The notes beneath the pieces were generated by a model, which worked only from the letters and a program-made list of their open reading frames with translations, did no database searches and was not told the origin of the DNA. From Komagataeibacter intermedius TF2 (GTDB lineage Bacteria > Pseudomonadota > Alphaproteobacteria > Acetobacterales > Acetobacteraceae): a stretch of DNA of 64,000 nucleotides. A program made the translations under genes and the position numbers. The stretch lies in assembly GCF_000964425.1 (NCBI RefSeq), contig NZ_BANF01000100.1, forward strand, positions 1-64,000, read 5' to 3'. Below are positions 1-8,603 of the stretch, one piece after another. Within the stretch, counting starts at the first letter, position 1. Each line of letters starts with the position of its first letter.

Positions 1-1
1 G

Positions 2-376
2 CTGGCGGGTGGCGCCGGCGGGGCCGCGATCGGGGCTGCGACAACGCCCCCGCGCCGTCCCCGCGCGGAAGCCCCGTCCACCATATGCCCCGACGGGCGC
101 GTGCTGCCGCCGGGCTATTCCCCCCAGTCCTGCCCGCCGGCCGCAGGCGCGTCGCGCGCAGCCTACCCCGCCCAGCAGCAGGGCGGCAGCTATGGCTATG
201 CCCAGCCCAGCTATCCCCAGCAGGGTGGATATTATGGGCAGCAGGGCGGGTATTACGGACAGCAGCAGGGTGGCTATTACGGCCAGTCCACCGGATATGG
301 ACAGGAAGGCTATCCCCAGCAGGGCGCCTACCCGCAGCAGGAAGGCGCGTATCCCGCAGGATATGACGGCTACTGA
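2..376 (+). CDS. C-terminal part of a Gln/Gly/Tyr-rich, glycine-zipper-like protein (5' end outside window)
   Basis: The reading frame is open from the first bases of the window and stops with TGA at 374-376, so the start lies upstream. The visible part opens with a small-residue stretch (LAGGAGGAAIGAA) like a glycine-zipper membrane segment. A Pro/Arg linker follows, then a CPDGRVLPPGY motif, and then a low-complexity tail of imperfect repeats around QQGGYYGQ and YPQQGAYPQQ (about residues 58-125 of the visible part). There is no recognisable enzyme domain. Known families with a Gly zipper and such a tail are envelope or surface-associated, so an envelope location is inferred. The function is unknown. 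A perfect 18-bp hairpin lies 25 nt after the stop. Confidence 0.6.
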   Translation: MAGGAGGAAIGAATTPPRRPRAEAPSTICPDGRVLPPGYSPQSCPPAAGASRAAYPAQQQGGSYGYAQPSYPQQGGYYGQQGGYYGQQQGGYYGQSTGYGQEGYPQQGAYPQQEGAYPAGYDGY

Positions 377-401
377 CCCGCGCGCAGCAGGCCCATTACA
401 G

Positions 402-443
402 CAGAACACCCCGCCACGGGACAGTCCGTGGCGGGGTGTTCTG
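402..443. terminator. Hairpin terminator between convergent genes
   Basis: A perfect 18-bp inverted repeat (402-419 and 426-443) with a 6-nt loop GACAGT lies between the convergent stop codons of the upstream protein and leuA. There is no U-tract on either side, so it may work with Rho or act as an mRNA 3'-end stabiliser serving both directions. Confidence 0.7.
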
Positions 444-468
444 GCATAAGCAGCCCGGCTTCCGCCGG

Positions 469-2043
469 TCAGGCATCCAGCGCCGCAGGTTCGGCACGGT
501 CACGCTTGACCAGCAGCTTGTTCAGCGCATGGACATAGGCGCGCACGGCCGACACCAGCGTATCGGCATCCGCCCCCTGCCCGTCCACCAGCTTGCCGCC
601 TTCTTCCAGACGGACCGAGGTACGGGCCTGCGCGTCGCTGCCTTCGGTCACGGCGCCGACGGAATACAGCTGCAGGGTGGCATCATGGGCGACAATGGCG
701 CGGATTGCGTTGAACGCGGCGTCAACCGGCCCCTGCCCTTCCGCATGGCCTTCCTTGCGCTCACCATCAACCTCCAGCACCAGATCGGCGGTGGCGGGAC
801 GGCGGGACCCCGCGGTCACGTCCAGCGAGATGAAGCGGATGCGGGCATGGTCGCGCACTTCATCATCAACCAGCGCCACCAGATCCTCATCATAGATGAC
901 CTTCTTGCGGTCAGCCAGATCCTTGAAGCGGCTGAAGGCCTCGTTGAACTGCGCTTCTTCCAGATTGTCGTAGCCCATCGCCTTCAGCTTGTCGCGGAAG
1001 GCGGCACGGCCCGAATGCTTGCCCAACACCAGCGATGACCGGGTCCAGCCCACGCTTTCGGGCGTCATGATTTCATACGTCGCGGCGTTTTTCAGGATGC
1101 CATCCTGATGGATGCCGCTTTCATGCGCAAAGGCGTTGCGGCCCACGATGGCCTTGTTGGGCTGCACGTCAAAGCCGGTGATGGTGGCCAGCATGCGCGA
1201 GGTGCGCAGCAGGCGCTCGGTATGGATGCCGGTGGTGAACGGCAGCACGTCATGGCGCGTGCGCAGCACCATGATGATTTCCTCCAGCGCTGCATTGCCC
1301 GCGCGCTCGCCAATGCCGTTGATTGTACATTCCACCTGCCGCGCACCCGCCTTCAGCGCGGCGACCGTGTTGGCGACACCCAGCCCCAGGTCGTTGTGGT
1401 TGTGGGTGGAGAAGATCACCCCGTCCGCACCCGGCACGCGGGCGCGCAGGTCGGCAAAGATGCGGGCCATGTCCTCGGGCGTGGAATAGCCCACGGTGTC
1501 AGGAATGTTGATGGTAGTCGCACCCGCGCGGATGGCGGTTTCCACACAGCGGCACAGGAAGTCGGGATCGGTGCGCGACCCGTCCTCGGCCGACCATTCA
1601 ACGTCATCGGTGAACTGGCGGGCGGCGCGGTTGCCGGCCTCGATCACCTCCAGAACCGTTTCCGGCTCCATGCGCAGCTTGTACTTCATGTGCAGCGGCG
1701 AGGTGGAAATGAAGTTGTGGATACGCCCGCGCTTCGCCGGCCGGATCGCCTCGCCCGCGCTGGCGATGTCGTTCTTGCCACCGCTGCGCGCCAGCGCGCA
1801 CACGACGGTGTCCTTCACCTTCTGCGCGATCTGGTAAACGCTGTCGAAATCCCCCTTCGACGCGACGGGAAAGCCCGCTTCCATCACGTCCACGCCCAGT
1901 TCCTCCAGCGCTTCGGCCATGCGCAGCTTTTCCGCGAGGTTCATGGAAAAACCGGGCGACTGCTCCCCGTCACGCAGGGTCGTGTCGAAAATGATGACGC
2001 GATTGGGGTCGATACGGCCAAAGGAAGGATGGTCGATGCTCAT
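469..2043 (-). CDS. leuA: 2-isopropylmalate synthase
   Basis: Catalyses the first committed step of leucine synthesis: acetyl-CoA plus 2-ketoisovalerate gives 2-isopropylmalate. The 524-aa product has the N-terminal TIM-barrel signature FDTTLRDGEQSPG with the metal-binding Asp, the HNHNDLG metal site, GIGERAGNA, and a C-terminal LeuA regulatory domain (about residue 390 on) that senses leucine in this family. Length is normal for the bacterial type. The ATG at 2043 was chosen over an in-frame GTG at 2076 because AGAAGG lies 7 nt before it and homologous proteins start near this MSIDHP. A Leu-rich leader ORF with alternative hairpins lies 127 nt upstream, suggesting attenuation control in addition to feedback inhibition. 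Confidence 0.95.
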   Translation of the reverse strand: MSIDHPSFGRIDPNRVIIFDTTLRDGEQSPGFSMNLAEKLRMAEALEELGVDVMEAGFPVASKGDFDSVYQIAQKVKDTVVCALARSGGKNDIASAGEAIRPAKRGRIHNFISTSPLHMKYKLRMEPETVLEVIEAGNRAARQFTDDVEWSAEDGSRTDPDFLCRCVETAIRAGATTINIPDTVGYSTPEDMARIFADLRARVPGADGVIFSTHNHNDLGLGVANTVAALKAGARQVECTINGIGERAGNAALEEIIMVLRTRHDVLPFTTGIHTERLLRTSRMLATITGFDVQPNKAIVGRNAFAHESGIHQDGILKNAATYEIMTPESVGWTRSSLVLGKHSGRAAFRDKLKAMGYDNLEEAQFNEAFSRFKDLADRKKVIYDEDLVALVDDEVRDHARIRFISLDVTAGSRRPATADLVLEVDGERKEGHAEGQGPVDAAFNAIRAIVAHDATLQLYSVGAVTEGSDAQARTSVRLEEGGKLVDGQGADADTLVSAVRAYVHALNKLLVKRDRAEPAALDA

Positions 2044-2103
2044 GGTAATACCTTCTTGTGGGACGGGAGGCGGCACGGTTGCGTGCCCCTGTCATTCGTG
2101 TTC

Positions 2104-2177
2104 GCAAACCGGCATGAACCGGCGAGATCAGATCCCCTGGGCGCGCCGGCACGCAGCCGGCCCTGATCGCTCAGGGG
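2104..2177 (-). promoter_or_regulatory. Candidate leuA attenuator: mutually exclusive hairpins after the leader peptide
   Basis: On the minus strand the leader stop codon lies in a hairpin (arms 2171-2176 and 2161-2166, loop 2167-2170). A second hairpin follows directly (GCCGGC arms 2156-2161 and 2145-2150). An alternative pairing joins 2172-2177 (CCCCTG in RNA sense) with 2134-2139 (CAGGGG), and 2163-2168 with 2126-2131, and would break both hairpins. A third weak CCGG hairpin with a short T run lies at about 2104-2121. No classical U-rich terminator is visible, so the termination step is uncertain. Confidence 0.4.
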
Positions 2178-2281
2178 CGGATAAGTCGAAGACGAAGAAG
2201 CCCGGCACCGGCACATGCGCGCGCGGACAGGTGCGCGTATGCGCCCGTTCCAGCCCCGGCAATGTGCGTCATTGTTACCAT
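2171..2281 (-). CDS. leuL: leuA leader peptide (candidate, 36 aa)
   Basis: A 36-codon frame on the leuA strand ends 127 nt before leuA. It reads MVTMTHIAGAGTGAYAHL..., and its last nine residues are LLRLRLIRP. Four of these nine codons are CTT leucine codons (codons 28, 29, 31, 33). CTT is rare in this GC-rich genome, where CTG dominates, which makes this a plausible sensor for charged tRNA-Leu. The stop codon sits inside a hairpin with an alternative downstream partner. A good promoter (TTGCAA, 16 bp, TATTGT) places the transcript start at or next to the A of this ATG, so translation could be leaderless; a second in-frame ATG is at 2272. The layout matches amino-acid attenuators. Attribution is by pattern and position, not homology. 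Confidence 0.6.
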   Translation of the reverse strand: MVTMTHIAGAGTGAYAHLSARACAGAGLLRLRLIRP

Positions 2282-2288
2282 GGCGCGC

Positions 2289-2316
2289 ACAATACAGGCC
2301 CGCCCCCCGATTGCAA
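2289..2316 (-). promoter_or_regulatory. Candidate promoter for leuL-leuA
   Basis: Minus-strand -35 TTGCAA (2311-2316) and -10 TATTGT (2289-2294) are separated by 16 bp. The predicted start of transcription is at 2281-2282, the first base of the leader peptide ATG. Confidence 0.5.
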
Positions 2317-2379
2317 CCGTAAAAGCGTCCGCTTTGCCCATCACGCGGCCGGGCCGCCATGCCCCATCGCGCCGCCGCG

Positions 2380-3339
2380 TCAGCCCGTGGCATGGGTTAC
2401 CATGCTGTCGGTTGCGAAATAGCGGTCGATCGCCTGCACCATGGCGCCCGCCACCACCATGCGGTGGGCGGCCTGACGCAGGGCTGCTTCATCCATGTGG
2501 TTGGACATGAACCCCATTTCCACCAGGACCGAGGGGATATCGGCCGATTTCAGCACCACGAACGAGGCATGGCGCGAGGGATGCTGCAACAGCCCGATGC
2601 GCGGGCGGAAGGAGGTGACGATGCTGCTGGCCATGTGGGCGGCGCCGTGACGGGTTTCCTCGGTCACGAGGCTGGCGAGGATTTCCTGCACTTCGGGAGA
2701 GTCCGCATGCACCTGCGGGCCGCCATAGCGGTCGGCGCTGTTTTCCGTCTGCGCCAGCATGGCCGTCTGCCGGTCCGACGCCTTCGATGACAGGGTATAG
2801 ACACTGGCCCCGCGCACGGCGCGGTTGGTCAGGGCATCGGCATGCATGGATATGAACAGCGACGCCTTGTGGCTATGGGCGATGTCCACCCGTCCCTCCA
2901 GCGGGATGAAGCGGTCATCCGCGCGCGTCATCGCGACGCGGTACCGCCCGCTGGCCTCAAGCTGGCGCTGCAGTTCGCTGGCCGCGGCTTCCGCCACATG
3001 CTTTTCGTACGTGCCGGAAATGCCGATCGCGCCGGGGTCCTTGCCGCCATGGCCGGGGTCCAGCATGACCAGCGGCTTTGGCGGCGCGGCGCGGCCCACA
3101 ATGGCGGGGGCATGCAGCGGCGCATGGGCCGGATGGGCGACATGACGGGCGGCTGCGGCGGGCGCATGAGCATGAACGGGCGCATGCGCCGTCACCCGCG
3201 CCAGTGCAGCCGACGGCACCAGTCCCGTCAGCCCCCCCACCAGCATGCGCCGCGTCAGGTCGGGCACGCGCGTGCGCCCGTCATCGCGCCATGGCGCGCG
3301 GGGGTAGGCGTCATTTCCATCCGGCCGGCCTGTGGGCAT
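2380..3339 (-). CDS. N-acetylmuramoyl-L-alanine amidase (Amidase_3), Tat-type signal
   Basis: Periplasmic zinc amidase that cuts the bond between N-acetylmuramic acid and the stem peptide, typically during daughter-cell separation. From the ATG at 3339 the product has 319 aa. An N-terminal stretch with a twin-arginine core (LTRRMLVGGL) precedes a hydrophobic run ending SAALA, then an Ala/His/Pro-rich linker. The Amidase_3 domain begins about residue 100: MLDPGHGGKDPGAIG (first zinc His), a conserved Glu in the KHVAEAAAS region, SLFISMHADA (second zinc His), and VLVEMGFMSN near the end. The start is uncertain, since a GTG at 3390 is also in frame. There is no AMIN domain, so it is shorter than E. 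coli AmiC. Confidence 0.85.
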   Translation of the reverse strand: MPTGRPDGNDAYPRAPWRDDGRTRVPDLTRRMLVGGLTGLVPSAALARVTAHAPVHAHAPAAAARHVAHPAHAPLHAPAIVGRAAPPKPLVMLDPGHGGKDPGAIGISGTYEKHVAEAAASELQRQLEASGRYRVAMTRADDRFIPLEGRVDIAHSHKASLFISMHADALTNRAVRGASVYTLSSKASDRQTAMLAQTENSADRYGGPQVHADSPEVQEILASLVTEETRHGAAHMASSIVTSFRPRIGLLQHPSRHASFVVLKSADIPSVLVEMGFMSNHMDEAALRQAAHRMVVAGAMVQAIDRYFATDSMVTHATG

Positions 3340-3999
3340 GCATTTTGTTCCGGTCAAAACAGTTATGGGTCCGTCCGCTTCCCTTATCACCGTACGGGCC
3401 GGGCGTCAGCGGGATAAACGCACGCCCCCCTTGCAGGAATGGATTCATTGCGCCATGCTGCCCAGCCGTGATGGACCACGCCAAGTCCGGCTGCCTTGCT
3501 GGCATGTCCGAAACGGCAGGATGCCAGAAGGCATGATTTTCTCCATCCGGCATGCATCATGCATGCGCGACATACGCTTACCGGCCTTTTTCCGGCCACG
3601 CCACGGCGTGGGGGCACATGCCGCGCACGACCTGACGCTGCCGCGCCGGTGTTCCCCATCGACAGGAAACCGGATGGCATACCCGTCGATACGGAAGGTC
3701 CCGCTCCGGCAATAAGGCCGGGCAGCGCCCTCCCCAGCCATGACCGAGGATGGATTGAACACCACGCGGGTTTTTGCCGCACATGCGATGACCCCATGCC
3801 CGAACGCGGGCGGCGCCACGGCGCTGCATCCGCATGTCAGCCATGGCCTGTCCGCCCGCGCGCCGCGCGGTGGTGTTCCGTCCGGGTCCGGTCGCCTGTT
3901 TTTTCATGTTTCTGTCCGTTCCCCTTACGTCCCCCTGCCGCCACGGAAGACGCGCGCAGCCCGGATGCCGGAACGTGACATACCGGAGTGCGCCTATTT
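3340..3999. other. Intergenic region upstream of rne
   Basis: About 660 bp separates the amidase start from the rne start, and no convincing gene was found in it. It must hold the divergent amidase and rne promoters and probably a long rne 5' leader, as is usual for RNase E mRNAs. Visible structures are a 17-bp near-perfect palindrome at 3550-3566 (GCATGCAT-C-ATGCATGC) and a GGCC-rich hairpin at about 3580-3598. I could not assign a clear -35/-10 pair. Confidence 0.5.
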
Positions 4000-6960
4000 A
4001 TGAGCAAACGCATGCTGATCGACACGACCCACGCGGAAGAAACCCGCGTGGTCGTGATGGATGGTAACCACCTGGAAGATTACGATGTTGAAGCCGCTTC
4101 AAAAAAGCAGCTGAAGGGCAACATCTATCTGGCCAAGGTTATCCGCGTGGAACCCAGCCTTCAGGCTGCGTTCGTGGATTATGGCGGCAACCGCCACGGG
4201 TTCCTTGCCTTCAGTGAAATCCACCCTGACTATTACCAGATCCCCGTATCCGACCGCGAAAAGCTGCTGGCGCTGCAGGAAGAGGAACGCCGCGCGGAAG
4301 AAGAACGCCGCGCCCGCGATGACGAGGAAGACGACGCTCCCCGCGCCGAAGACGAGGCCGACGCCCCGGTTGATCAGGACGGCGACGAGCCCGAGACCGT
4401 AGGCGGTGAAAACGATACCGGCGACGAAGCGCAGGCCCAGCGCCGCATCGCGCGCTTCCTGCGCAACTATAAAATCCAGGAAGTCATCCGCCGCCGCCAG
4501 ATCCTGCTGGTGCAGGTGGTCAAGGAAGAACGCGGCAACAAGGGCGCGGCGCTGACCACATACGTCTCGCTGGCGGGCCGCTACTGCGTGCTGATGCCCA
4601 ACTCGCTGCGCGGCGGGGGCGTTTCGCGCAAGATCACGTCGGTGGCTGACCGCCGTCGCCTGCGCGACATCATTACCGAACTGCAGATCCCGCGCGGCAT
4701 GGCCATGATCGTGCGCACCGCCGGCGCCCAGCGCCCGCGCGCCGAAATCATGCGCGACTGCGAATACCTGCTGCGCCTGTGGGACGACATCCGCCAGCAT
4801 ACGCTGGAATCGGTCGCGCCCGCGCTGATCTATGAAGAAGCCAGCCTGATCAAGCGCGCCATCCGCGACATCTATACCCGCGAAGTCAGCGAGATCCTGA
4901 TTGATGGCGAGCCGGGCTGGAAGTCCGCGCGTGAATTCATGCGCATGCTCATGCCGCAGAACGCGCAGAAGGTGAAGCTGTGGCAGGATCATGAACAGAC
5001 CCTGTTCTCCCACTACAAGGTGGAAGGGCTGCTGGATTCCATGCTCTCGCCGTCCGTGCAGCTGAAATCGGGTGGCTATCTGGTCATCAACCAGACCGAG
5101 GCGCTGGTCGCGATCGACGTGAACTCGGGCCGCGCCACGCGGGAGCGCAATATCGAGGAAACGGCGCTGCGCACCAACCTCGAAGCTGCCGAGGAAGTCG
5201 CCCGCCAGCTGCGCCTGCGCGATCTGGCCGGACTGATCGTCATCGACTTCATCGACATGGAAAGCCGCAAGCACAACGGCATGGTCGAGCGGAAGCTGAA
5301 GGACGCCCTGCGCACCGACCGCGCGCGCATCCAGGTTGGCCAGATCTCGCATTTCGGCCTGCTGGAAATGTCGCGCCAGCGCCTGCGTCCCTCCATTGCC
5401 GAATCCGCCTTCATGCCCTGCCCGCACTGTCAGGGCACCGGCATCGTGCGCGGGATCGAAAGCTCGGCGCTGCATGTGCTGCGCGCGATCGAGGAAGAAG
5501 GCATGCAGCGCAAGGCAGCGGAAATCTCCGTTGGCGTCGCGCCGGAAATCGCCTTCTACATCCTCAACCACAAGCGCAACTGGCTGTCGGAAATCGAAAC
5601 CCGCCACAAGATGCAGGTTGCCTTCGCACCCGATGCCGCCCTGCAGCCGCAGGAATGCAGGATCGAGCGCGTACGCCAGCAGACGGCCCGCTTTGACGCC
5701 CCGGTGATCGAACACGCCCCGGCTGAAAGCAGCCATGTGCGTGAAATCCAGATCCAGGCCGAGCCGCCCGCAGCCGATGCCACGCCCGACGCCGTCGCCA
5801 CGACGGAAGAGGACGAGGATATCGCCTCGGGCACCGACCATCGCCGCCGCCGCCGTCGTCGCCGCCGTCGCGGTGGCGCCGCAGCGCAGGCCGGACAGAC
5901 GCAGGCAACCGAGGATACGGCGACGGAACAGGCACCGGCTCCAGTCGCACCCGCGCCCGCACCGGAACCCGCGCCGCGTGAAGCCTATCGTGGCCCGACC
6001 CCGGCCGATCCGTATGGCGATGCGATCATCGACATCTTTGACGTGATCGAACAGACAACCGCACCGAGCGAAGTGGTTGTCGAAGCCGATCCGGTCGTGG
6101 TCGAAGTGGAGGAAGCCGCCCCGGCCCCCGTGGCCGAGGAAGAAACCACCAAGCCGCGCCGCACGCGTCGCCGCACGCGCCGTCGTACCACCCCGGTGGA
6201 AAACGGGGCTGCCCCCGTGGCACAGGACGCCGAGGCCGCGCCCGCACCGGTTGCCGAACCTGCCGCCCCGGCCGTGGAAGCGGAAGCCGCCGAACCCGAA
6301 GCTGCGCCCGCGCCTGCGGAACCGGCTGCGGAAGAAGCCCCCAAGCGCCGCCGCCGTGCCAGCACGACCACCACGCGCCGCACGACCAGCCGCCGCAAGG
6401 CTGCTGAACCGGTAGCCGAGGAACCGGCAGTGGAAACCGGGGCAAAACCGGCGGACGAACCGGCAGCTGAGGAAACAGCCCCCGCCAAGCCCACGCGCAA
6501 GCGTGCGGCCAGCCGCAGCACGGGTACGACGGCCACCACACGCCGCCGCACCACCCGCACGGCGGCAAAGGCGGCGGACAAGGCCGAGGAACCGGCGGTG
6601 GAAACACCCGCCGCCACGACCGAAGCCGCCGCACCTGCCACGGAAGAAGCCCCCAAGCGCCGTCGTGTCACGCGCCGCAAGAAGGCTGCACCCGTAGCAG
6701 ACGCAGCAGCCGATGCAGCCCCGGTCGAGACCGAGGCCAAAACGGCGGACGCCAAAGCGGAAAAGGCTGAAAAGCCCGCCCCGAAAAAGCGGACCACAAC
6801 CCGCAAGACGGCCACGACCGCGACGGCAACCCGCCGTCGTCGCAAAAAGGCGGATGAGGCGGCGGAAGCCACCGATGCCCCGGCGGACACGGCCATTACG
6901 CCGGTCGACGTGGATGCGGCCCCGACCACCCACCGTCGCACGGGATGGTGGAAGCGCTGA
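4000..6960 (+). CDS. rne: Ribonuclease E
   Basis: Endoribonuclease that cuts single-stranded AU-rich RNA, initiates mRNA decay, matures rRNA and tRNA, and scaffolds the degradosome. The 986-aa product starts MSKRMLIDTTHAEETRVVV, as in the family. The S1 domain (about 38-165) is split by a highly acidic, Glu/Asp/Arg-rich insertion (about 88-150), common in alphaproteobacteria. The DNase I-like catalytic part holds VAIDVNSGR and IVIDFIDM, carrying the two metal-binding Asp. The Zn-link motif CPHCQGTG follows at about residue 473. The last 400 residues are a disordered Ala/Pro/Glu scaffold with repeated Arg blocks (HRRRRRRRRRR, KPRRTRRRTRR, KRRRR), fit for RNA and partner binding. A GTG at 3988 is in frame, but ATG 4000 matches homologues. 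Confidence 0.96.
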   Translation: MSKRMLIDTTHAEETRVVVMDGNHLEDYDVEAASKKQLKGNIYLAKVIRVEPSLQAAFVDYGGNRHGFLAFSEIHPDYYQIPVSDREKLLALQEEERRAEEERRARDDEEDDAPRAEDEADAPVDQDGDEPETVGGENDTGDEAQAQRRIARFLRNYKIQEVIRRRQILLVQVVKEERGNKGAALTTYVSLAGRYCVLMPNSLRGGGVSRKITSVADRRRLRDIITELQIPRGMAMIVRTAGAQRPRAEIMRDCEYLLRLWDDIRQHTLESVAPALIYEEASLIKRAIRDIYTREVSEILIDGEPGWKSAREFMRMLMPQNAQKVKLWQDHEQTLFSHYKVEGLLDSMLSPSVQLKSGGYLVINQTEALVAIDVNSGRATRERNIEETALRTNLEAAEEVARQLRLRDLAGLIVIDFIDMESRKHNGMVERKLKDALRTDRARIQVGQISHFGLLEMSRQRLRPSIAESAFMPCPHCQGTGIVRGIESSALHVLRAIEEEGMQRKAAEISVGVAPEIAFYILNHKRNWLSEIETRHKMQVAFAPDAALQPQECRIERVRQQTARFDAPVIEHAPAESSHVREIQIQAEPPAADATPDAVATTEEDEDIASGTDHRRRRRRRRRRGGAAAQAGQTQATEDTATEQAPAPVAPAPAPEPAPREAYRGPTPADPYGDAIIDIFDVIEQTTAPSEVVVEADPVVVEVEEAAPAPVAEEETTKPRRTRRRTRRRTTPVENGAAPVAQDAEAAPAPVAEPAAPAVEAEAAEPEAAPAPAEPAAEEAPKRRRRASTTTTRRTTSRRKAAEPVAEEPAVETGAKPADEPAAEETAPAKPTRKRAASRSTGTTATTRRRTTRTAAKAADKAEEPAVETPAATTEAAAPATEEAPKRRRVTRRKKAAPVADAAADAAPVETEAKTADAKAEKAEKPAPKKRTTTRKTATTATATRRRRKKADEAAEATDAPADTAITPVDVDAAPTTHRRTGWWKR

Positions 6961-6978
6961 GGCCGTCTGGCTCACCAG

Positions 6979-7022
6979 CAACAAAAAACCCTGCCTTCAT
7001 ACGAAGGCAGGGTTTTTTGTTG
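6979..7022. terminator. Bidirectional intrinsic terminator after rne
   Basis: A perfect 20-bp inverted repeat (6979-6998 and 7003-7022) with a 4-nt loop ATAC. The GC core CCCTGCCTTC is flanked by an A6 tract on the left and a T6 tract on the right, giving a U-tract in both directions. It lies between the convergent rne and HerA-like genes. Confidence 0.9.
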
Positions 7023-7072
7023 TCCAGACGTCCCTACGGGAAAACCGGATACCCTCATGCCATGCAGGACGA

Positions 7073-7104
7073 TGACGTTTCCTGAAGCTTTTTGGAAAAC
7101 GTCC
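7073..7104. repeat. Partial copy of the dispersed hairpin repeat
   Basis: GACGTTTCC and GGAAAACGTC flank a TGAAGCTTTTT core. This matches the second half of the repeat seen at 46255-46285 and 50326-50356. It overlaps the 3' end of the HerA-like gene. Confidence 0.4.
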
Positions 7105-8603
7105 TAACCGTTCCCGTCCGGCATGGCGGGGGCGGTTTCCCAGCCGGGACCGATAATGGCGGCACTACGCCGGCCCAGCCCGTCATTGCGCAGGACAATC
7201 ATGTTCTGCTCCTCCAGATACGCCAGCTGCCGCCGGGCACGTCCCAGTGAATGGGTACCATAAGTGCGGGCGATCAGGCTGTCGGACGGACAGGGTTCAC
7301 CATGCAGGGCCGCGCGGGCAATCAGCAGGAAAATACCCTGCACATCATCGGGCAGCACGACAGCCATCTGTTCGGCCTGCCGCCACTGCCCGCTTTCCGC
7401 CGTCTGCGCGTCCACGCCCGCCTTGGCCACCGCCAGCAGGCGGCGGAAGCGCGGCATGTCCAGCGCGTCACGCCCCATGCCCTCGATCCGGCAGCGGACA
7501 AGGAAATCCTGATACAGCACATGCACGGGACGGAAGCCCGCATCTTCGTCACGCAGGATATCGCTCAGGATCTCGATAAAGCGCAACCGCTGGGCTGCCG
7601 CATCCACGGGTGGGGTGGGCGGTTCGTCTTCCGCCGTCTCCACGGTCGCGGTTTCGGCGTGGGCGGCAAGCTGGGCCAGAATATCGGGGGGCGGGCTGAA
7701 ACTGCGCGGCGGCCGGGCCGGAATCTCGCGTTCAGGCACGGGGGTCAGGATCAGTTCGCGGATTTCATCGCCCGCAGGCACCGGCTCGAACGGCATGAGC
7801 GTGGGACCGGCCGAGCGGCTTTCGGTTTCCACCGGGCCGATTTTCACCGCCAGCGGCCTGCGGCATATGGCCGGACCAAGGGCGACAAAATAACCGCGTT
7901 CAAGGTCGCGGAAACTTTCCGCCTGCCGCCGCTCCATCCCCAGCAGGTCGGCGGCCCGCATCATGTCGATATCAAGGAAAGTGCGGCCCATGAGAAAGTT
8001 CGACGCTTCAGCCGCGACGTTCTTCGCCAGCTTGGCCAGGCGCTGGGTCGCGATCACCCCGGCCAGCCCGCGCTTGCGCCCACGGCACATGAGGTTGGTC
8101 ATGGCGCCGAGCGAGGCACGGCGCGCTTCATCCGACACCTCGCCCGCCGCCGCAGGCGCAAAAAGCTGGGCTTCATCCACCACGACCAGCACGGGATACC
8201 AGTAATCGCGCGGCACCTCGAACATGCCGCCAAGGAAGGCGGCAGCGCGGCGCATCTGCACATCCGCATCCACGCCCTCCAGGTTCAGCACGACGGATGC
8301 CCGGTGCATGCGCATCCGCTCGCCCGCCGCCTGCAGCGCCGCTTCGGTATGTTCAGCGGCGTCGATGACCAGATGGCCATAGCGTTCGGCTATGCTGACG
8401 AAATCGCCCTCGGGATCGATGATCGCCTGCTGCACCATGCGCGCAGACTGTTCCAGCAGGCGGCGCAGCAGGTGCGACTTGCCCGACCCGGAATTGCCCT
8501 GCACCAGCAGGCGGGTGGACAGCAGTTCCGCCAGATCCATCGCCACGGGAGCATCGGTTGCCGTAGCCCCGCGCCGTTCACCTATCGTGATCGCAACACT
8601 CAT
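7104..8603 (-). CDS. HerA-like ATPase (DUF87/helicase family)
   Basis: A 499-aa P-loop ATPase of the HerA/FtsK superfamily. Walker A is GNSGSGKSHLLRRLLE (about residue 36), Walker B is VLVVVDEAQLF (about 142), and the arginine-rich segment CRGRKRGLAGVIATQR (about 173) holds the sensor region. The central ATPase part is followed by a Pro-rich linker (about 300-330) and a helical C-terminal domain. HerA proteins of archaea pump DNA together with the nuclease NurA; no nuclease partner is seen here. It is the last gene of a minus-strand operon. Its ATG overlaps the stop of the upstream flavoprotein by 4 nt, which implies translational coupling. The exact function is unknown. Confidence 0.8.
   Translation of the reverse strand: MSVAITIGERRGATATDAPVAMDLAELLSTRLLVQGNSGSGKSHLLRRLLEQSARMVQQAIIDPEGDFVSIAERYGHLVIDAAEHTEAALQAAGERMRMHRASVVLNLEGVDADVQMRRAAAFLGGMFEVPRDYWYPVLVVVDEAQLFAPAAAGEVSDEARRASLGAMTNLMCRGRKRGLAGVIATQRLAKLAKNVAAEASNFLMGRTFLDIDMMRAADLLGMERRQAESFRDLERGYFVALGPAICRRPLAVKIGPVETESRSAGPTLMPFEPVPAGDEIRELILTPVPEREIPARPPRSFSPPPDILAQLAAHAETATVETAEDEPPTPPVDAAAQRLRFIEILSDILRDEDAGFRPVHVLYQDFLVRCRIEGMGRDALDMPRFRRLLAVAKAGVDAQTAESGQWRQAEQMAVVLPDDVQGIFLLIARAALHGEPCPSDSLIARTYGTHSLGRARRQLAYLEEQNMIVLRNDGLGRRSAAIIGPGWETAPAMPDGNG

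Noticed and set aside
188-372. Tandem CAGCAGGG-type DNA repeats as a CRISPR or minisatellite
   Set aside because: They are in frame and encode QQGGYYGQ repeats of a low-complexity protein. The units are short and irregular, without spacers.
4099-6984. A 961-codon open frame antisense to rne
   Set aside because: It mirrors rne codon positions in GC-rich DNA, has biased Arg/Gly/Phe composition and no domain. The sense frame is unmistakable RNase E.
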